Program-made: the position numbers and the translations under genes
Shown: positions 60,982-64,000 of the stretch, piece after piece
Position numbering within the stretch: the first letter of the stretch is position 1
Layout of the letters: each line of letters begins with the position of its first letter
NCBI GenBank assembly: GCA_910578555.1
Contig: CAJTPS010000005.1
Location: forward strand, 124,001 to 188,000
DNA: 64,000 nt
Origin: an uncultured Lachnospiraceae bacterium
GTDB taxonomy: Bacteria > Bacillota > Clostridia > Lachnospirales > Lachnospiraceae
Reading direction: 5' to 3'
The notes under the pieces: model-generated
Told to the model about the DNA's origin: nothing
The model's input: the letters and a program-made list of their open reading frames with translations, nothing else
Databases searched by the model: none

Positions 60982-62034
60982 TTACACAGCCTCCTTCTTC
61001 AATAGATTAATTAAACTTCTGATATCTTTATTCCTGTAAACCCGTATCAATACCCGTAAAAATGTATACGCTCTGATTCTGCCCTGAATATACAGTTCAC
61101 CCTCGATATGTGTGCCTTCGCACGCAAAGTCTCCGACAAGCCTCACATGTTGCCCGATCAACGGGTACAGCATACCGTATAATGCAAGAATCTGTCCTGT
61201 AGCCGCCGGATCGTCCATACCGACACTAAGATCCGCCTCGAATTTATCCGGCTTCAGTTTCCTGAACACATAACCGAGCTCACGCTTACTCAGTTCCAGG
61301 GATCGCTTGAAAGAATCGCTCTCCAGCACTTCCCGATAATACTGTATATTATCCAACGTAAATCTTATTTTATCACAGAACTTTCGGATTGTGTACTGTA
61401 TATTTTCAAAGAACGCTTTTATTTTATCGACCGCATATTTGATCTTCTCTATAATTCCTTTTATTTTTTCTATGCATTTACGGATCATGCGGAACAGCGA
61501 AAACCCTCCGTCGTCTTCCGATGACCCTTCGCCATCCTCTCCCGGCTCCGGCACAGAATCCTGTGGTGTCAAGCTGTCCGTGCTCCCCGTCAAGGAAGGT
61601 GTAAAACCGTCGTCGATTACAGTCTCTTCGTTTCCGGCCTCCACTTCGTCGTCCTGACTGCTCTCATTTTCCGCGCCGGTTTCATTCTCCGGTTCATTTG
61701 GCTGTTTCCGCTTCTTACGGTTCTTCTTTTTTCTTCCGGTATCTTTTGTCTTCCTTTCTTTAACCGGTATACGGAATATCGTAAAAACAAAAATTCTCAC
61801 CCGTACGATCACCTCTGCCGGATAGCGCACAAGGATATTTACCAGATGCAGCAGCCATGTGATCCTGACATGCGCCGTAACGGGCGGCTTTCCTTCCCCC
61901 TCTTCTCTGGACACCTTGATCCGGTACCTGACCGGGACAAAAAGCCCGCAGAGAACGGAAAGAATCAGAAATCCCAGAATACATAACAGGACGATCCCTA
62001 TGATTTTTAAAATGAGTAGAATAATATGTAGCAT
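60982..62034 (-). CDS. DUF2953 membrane protein (YtfI-like)
   Basis: This 350-residue protein has an N-terminal span (about 3-30), then DUF2953 features (VPVRYRIKVSREEGEGKPPVTAHVRITWLLH). A long acidic, Ser/Pro-rich linker follows (about 100-185). The C-terminal half has GMDDPAATGQILALYGMLYPLIG and ends in a helix. The start at ATG 62034 puts the span at the N-terminus; ATG 62067 would add 11 charged residues and has no Shine-Dalgarno. It is adjacent to gerW, so a spore or envelope role is likely. Function is not known. Confidence 0.82.
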   Translation of the reverse strand: MLHIILLILKIIGIVLLCILGFLILSVLCGLFVPVRYRIKVSREEGEGKPPVTAHVRITWLLHLVNILVRYPAEVIVRVRIFVFTIFRIPVKERKTKDTGRKKKNRKKRKQPNEPENETGAENESSQDDEVEAGNEETVIDDGFTPSLTGSTDSLTPQDSVPEPGEDGEGSSEDDGGFSLFRMIRKCIEKIKGIIEKIKYAVDKIKAFFENIQYTIRKFCDKIRFTLDNIQYYREVLESDSFKRSLELSKRELGYVFRKLKPDKFEADLSVGMDDPAATGQILALYGMLYPLIGQHVRLVGDFACEGTHIEGELYIQGRIRAYTFLRVLIRVYRNKDIRSLINLLKKEAV

Positions 62035-62112
62035 ACGATCCGTAAATGCTTCCTTTTCCGATTTCAAATATACTGTTATGATGCATTGCCAACGGTATAA
62101 AACACAGGTCGT

Positions 62113-62427
62113 TTAGCGGCTCCGGCCGCGGAACAGATAGGCAATCAGGTCTGCCGTACCTGTCTTTTGTAAGGCTTCCTCCGTGATCCGGCAGATGAGT
62201 TCCTGCGCTTCGTCCTTACTGCCCGCAATTCCGATCACATACGGCGGATTTTCTTTATAATTATATTGCTGCAGCATGAGGCTGTGGAAAATTTCGATTC
62301 TCCTGTCCTTCTCCACATATGCGATTACATAGACGTTCGTGAGTTTCGCATATTTCTTCAGTTTTCTTTTTATTTTATCGGGATCACTGATAGTATCCCC
62401 GATATACAGGTTTTTATAAAATTTCAT
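62113..62427 (-). CDS. Hypothetical small protein
   Basis: I do not recognise this 104-residue soluble protein. It reads KFYKNLYIGDTISDPDKIKRKLKKYAK at the start by pattern, then alternating strands (VYVIAYVEKDRRIEIF, YVIGIAGSKDEAQELI) and a helical end, so an alpha/beta fold is likely. ATG 62427 is preferred over TTG 62439; the ribosome site (GGAAA) is weak either way. It is the first gene of the block running to gerW. Confidence 0.62.
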   Translation of the reverse strand: MKFYKNLYIGDTISDPDKIKRKLKKYAKLTNVYVIAYVEKDRRIEIFHSLMLQQYNYKENPPYVIGIAGSKDEAQELICRITEEALQKTGTADLIAYLFRGRSR

Positions 62428-62586
62428 GGCAGTTTCCAACCGAATTAAGTCATTTATTCAACAGCTTAAATCATTTTAACATACTTTGTGTAAAATAAAA
62501 AGAAATAAAAGAATTGAGTTTTCCCATTGAGTTTATCTCTTAACTGTTCTAAAATAGAGTTCATAGATGAAATTGAAGGTGTGCAT

Positions 62587-64000
62587 ATGATGAACTTATT
62601 TTCCAAAAACAACAAATCAAAACATGAAACAGCCGTCGTCCAGAACCGGAATATTGATGTCATTCTCTCCACTGTGGATGCGGTAAAATCCTCCAGCACG
62701 GACATTGTAAACGAAGTGACGGTAGTCCGCGATCTCGCTGACGAAAATAAACACAGTGCAAACACTGTGGTGAATAATATGGAGGAGCTGACCGGACAGA
62801 ACGCGGTCCTTTCCGAGAAGACCGATTCCTCCATCAGCATGACCAGCGATATCCAGAAACAGGTGGAGAATATCGCTTCCATGATCTCACAGATGGTTCT
62901 GCTGGTGAATGAGACCAACACCCATGCCGGTGAAAGCTCACGCGAACTGGCAGAGGTGGTGGAATCCACACATACTATGGCGGCACTATCCAATGATGTG
63001 AGCAGCATCGTGAAAGAATTCTCCGAAGAGTTTGCCATGGTAAAGGAGGAAACCGTCTCCATCGAGAGCATCACTGCTCAGACCAACCTGCTTTCCTTAA
63101 ACGCATCGATTGAGGCGGCCAGAGCCGGAACCGCGGGACGCGGCTTTGCCGTGGTAGCCGATCAGATCCGCAAGCTGAGTGTTGAGACCAAGGCCTCTTC
63201 CTCCAGTATCATGGAGGCGCTGAACCATCTGGAAGAAACATCCGCCAGAATGACGAACGCCATCGAGAAAGTGATCGAGATCATTCAACTGAATCTGGAG
63301 AAAATCACACAGGTGAATACCAGCGTAGTCAGTATTTCTGATGATTCCCAGACATTGAACAGCAATATCTCCCGCATCGACGATGCCATCAAGGAAGTGG
63401 AACAGTCCAATCAGAATATGGTTGAGAATATGCAGCAGATCTCCGACGCCATGTCCGTGATGAGCAATTATGTGGAAAACGCTTCCGACAACGCCAAGAG
63501 CATGCTGAAGAAATACGAGCAGACCACCGTGAATGTTGGAAAAATCGAAGCGTCTGTGGGTAATCTTGTGGTACAGCTGGGAGAAGGCGGATTCATGGGC
63601 ATTCAGGATGCCAAACCGGGCTGTAAAGTCTCTATTATCGCACTGGATAAAGACGGCGCGCCCGATAAAGAATATTACGGTCAGGTCGTGCGCCAGCAGG
63701 GTGCGGAAGTTGTGGTAGATACCCGTCCCAAATCCATTCCGGGCGGCTCGGATACATCCGCGCAGTATCATCTGCAGATGATTCTCGGAAACGTTCTGTA
63801 TCACTGGACGGAAGTTACTGTCTCCGCGGTATCGGAAGGCGGCGTTACATATTATCGCGCAGTGACGGGCGCCAATCCCAAAGTAATGCAGCGCAAGAAG
63901 AACCCGCGTCTGGAAATCCACTGTCCCTGCGAGGTATCCATTGACGGCAGTCCGAGAACATATCATGGAAAGATGCTGGATATCAGCGAAAGCGGTATGG
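62587..64000 (+). CDS. Soluble chemoreceptor fused to a PilZ domain (cut by window end)
   Basis: At least 471 residues are visible and the gene runs off the right edge. No membrane span or signal peptide is present, so it is cytosolic. Residues about 30-330 are a helical methyl-accepting signalling domain. Its hairpin tip near 163-190 ([18 protein letters not shown] ... [14 protein letters not shown]) would bind CheA/CheW. A YcgR-N-like beta domain (about 345-425) follows. The start of a PilZ domain is seen with R436 and R441 (QRKKNPR) and D465-I-S-E-S-G470, the D/NxSxxG motif that binds cyclic di-GMP. GAAGGT precedes ATG 62587. It probably couples c-di-GMP to chemotaxis. Confidence 0.85.
   Translation, partial: MMNLFSKNNKSKHETAVVQNRNIDVILSTVDAVKSSSTDIVNEVTVVRDLADENKHSANTVVNNMEELTGQNAVLSEKTDSSISMTSDIQKQVENIASMISQMVLLVNETNTHAGESSRELAEVVESTHTMAALSNDVSSIVKEFSEEFAMVKEETVSIESITAQTNLLSLNASIEAARAGTAGRGFAVVADQIRKLSVETKASSSSIMEALNHLEETSARMTNAIEKVIEIIQLNLEKITQVNTSVVSISDDSQTLNSNISRIDDAIKEVEQSNQNMVENMQQISDAMSVMSNYVENASDNAKSMLKKYEQTTVNVGKIEASVGNLVVQLGEGGFMGIQDAKPGCKVSIIALDKDGAPDKEYYGQVVRQQGAEVVVDTRPKSIPGGSDTSAQYHLQMILGNVLYHWTEVTVSAVSEGGVTYYRAVTGANPKVMQRKKNPRLEIHCPCEVSIDGSPRTYHGKMLDISESGM

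Noticed and set aside
62466..63966. Two long minus-strand frames at the right edge
   Set aside because: They are shadows of the chemoreceptor gene, which is open to the window end on the plus strand and has clear domain motifs.

Overview
The window reads as a chromosome segment of a low-to-mid GC Gram-positive Clostridia member, most likely family Lachnospiraceae. The reasons are gene order and family content: radical SAM pair - rng - rplU - prp - rpmA - obgE - yhbY - nadD - yqeK - rsfS; radC - mreBCD - PBP2 - minCDE - rodA - mgsA; miaA - mutL - mutS - miaB; yloU/yloV divergent from rpmB; and GerW/DUF2953 sporulation-type genes. Genus cannot be fixed from sequence alone. No rRNA, tRNA, CRISPR array, insertion sequence or prophage was seen. 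Nearly all of the window is core genome with small accessory patches.

Layout. 0.3-3.5 kb: a small membrane protein and the B12-type radical SAM / DUF2344 pair. 3.7-5.7 kb: an inserted module of membrane-anchored MerR regulator, YbjQ-like protein and CPBP protease behind a textbook MerR promoter. 5.9-12.5 kb: RNase G-like protein, Nudix hydrolase, then the L21/L27/Obg ribosome-assembly and NAD cluster with an L21 leader. 12.5-18.9 kb: lexA facing a LysM division-inhibitor-like gene across four SOS boxes, a XerS-like recombinase, a TtcA-like tRNA thiolase, an 80-bp triplicated palindromic repeat, an AI-2E-type exporter, dtd and an unknown gene. 19-27.6 kb: a membrane/phosphate-binding fusion, a cytidylate-kinase-like protein, a XerD-like recombinase, a BlaI/BlaR1 pair with two operators, CstA and an unknown gene.

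27.7-38.4 kb (minus strand): rluD, lspA, aroB, sepF, yggS, an HlyD-like adaptor, a small P-loop protein, a D,D-carboxypeptidase, mgsA, rodA and minEDC. 38.4-44.9 kb: PBP2, mreDCB, radC, DUF4321. Read in the direction of transcription, 44.9 to 33.9 kb is one long morphogenesis and division-site cluster. 45-57 kb: a PLP lyase, miaA, mutL, mutS, miaB, degV and recG, then a six-copy 45-bp repeat array. 57-62.4 kb: yloV/yloU, rpmB, a J-domain protein, a 46-residue membrane protein, gerW, DUF2953 and an unknown gene. The right edge cuts a soluble chemoreceptor fused to a PilZ domain.

The most unusual signals are: a methylglyoxal synthase with alanine at the catalytic aspartate position; an MreB with altered phosphate motifs; an RNase G-like protein that stops before the zinc link; the chemoreceptor-PilZ fusion; the membrane-anchored phosphate-binding fusion; and a family of small hairpin elements dispersed between genes and locally amplified in tandem. 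No wholly new multi-gene system is demonstrable here.
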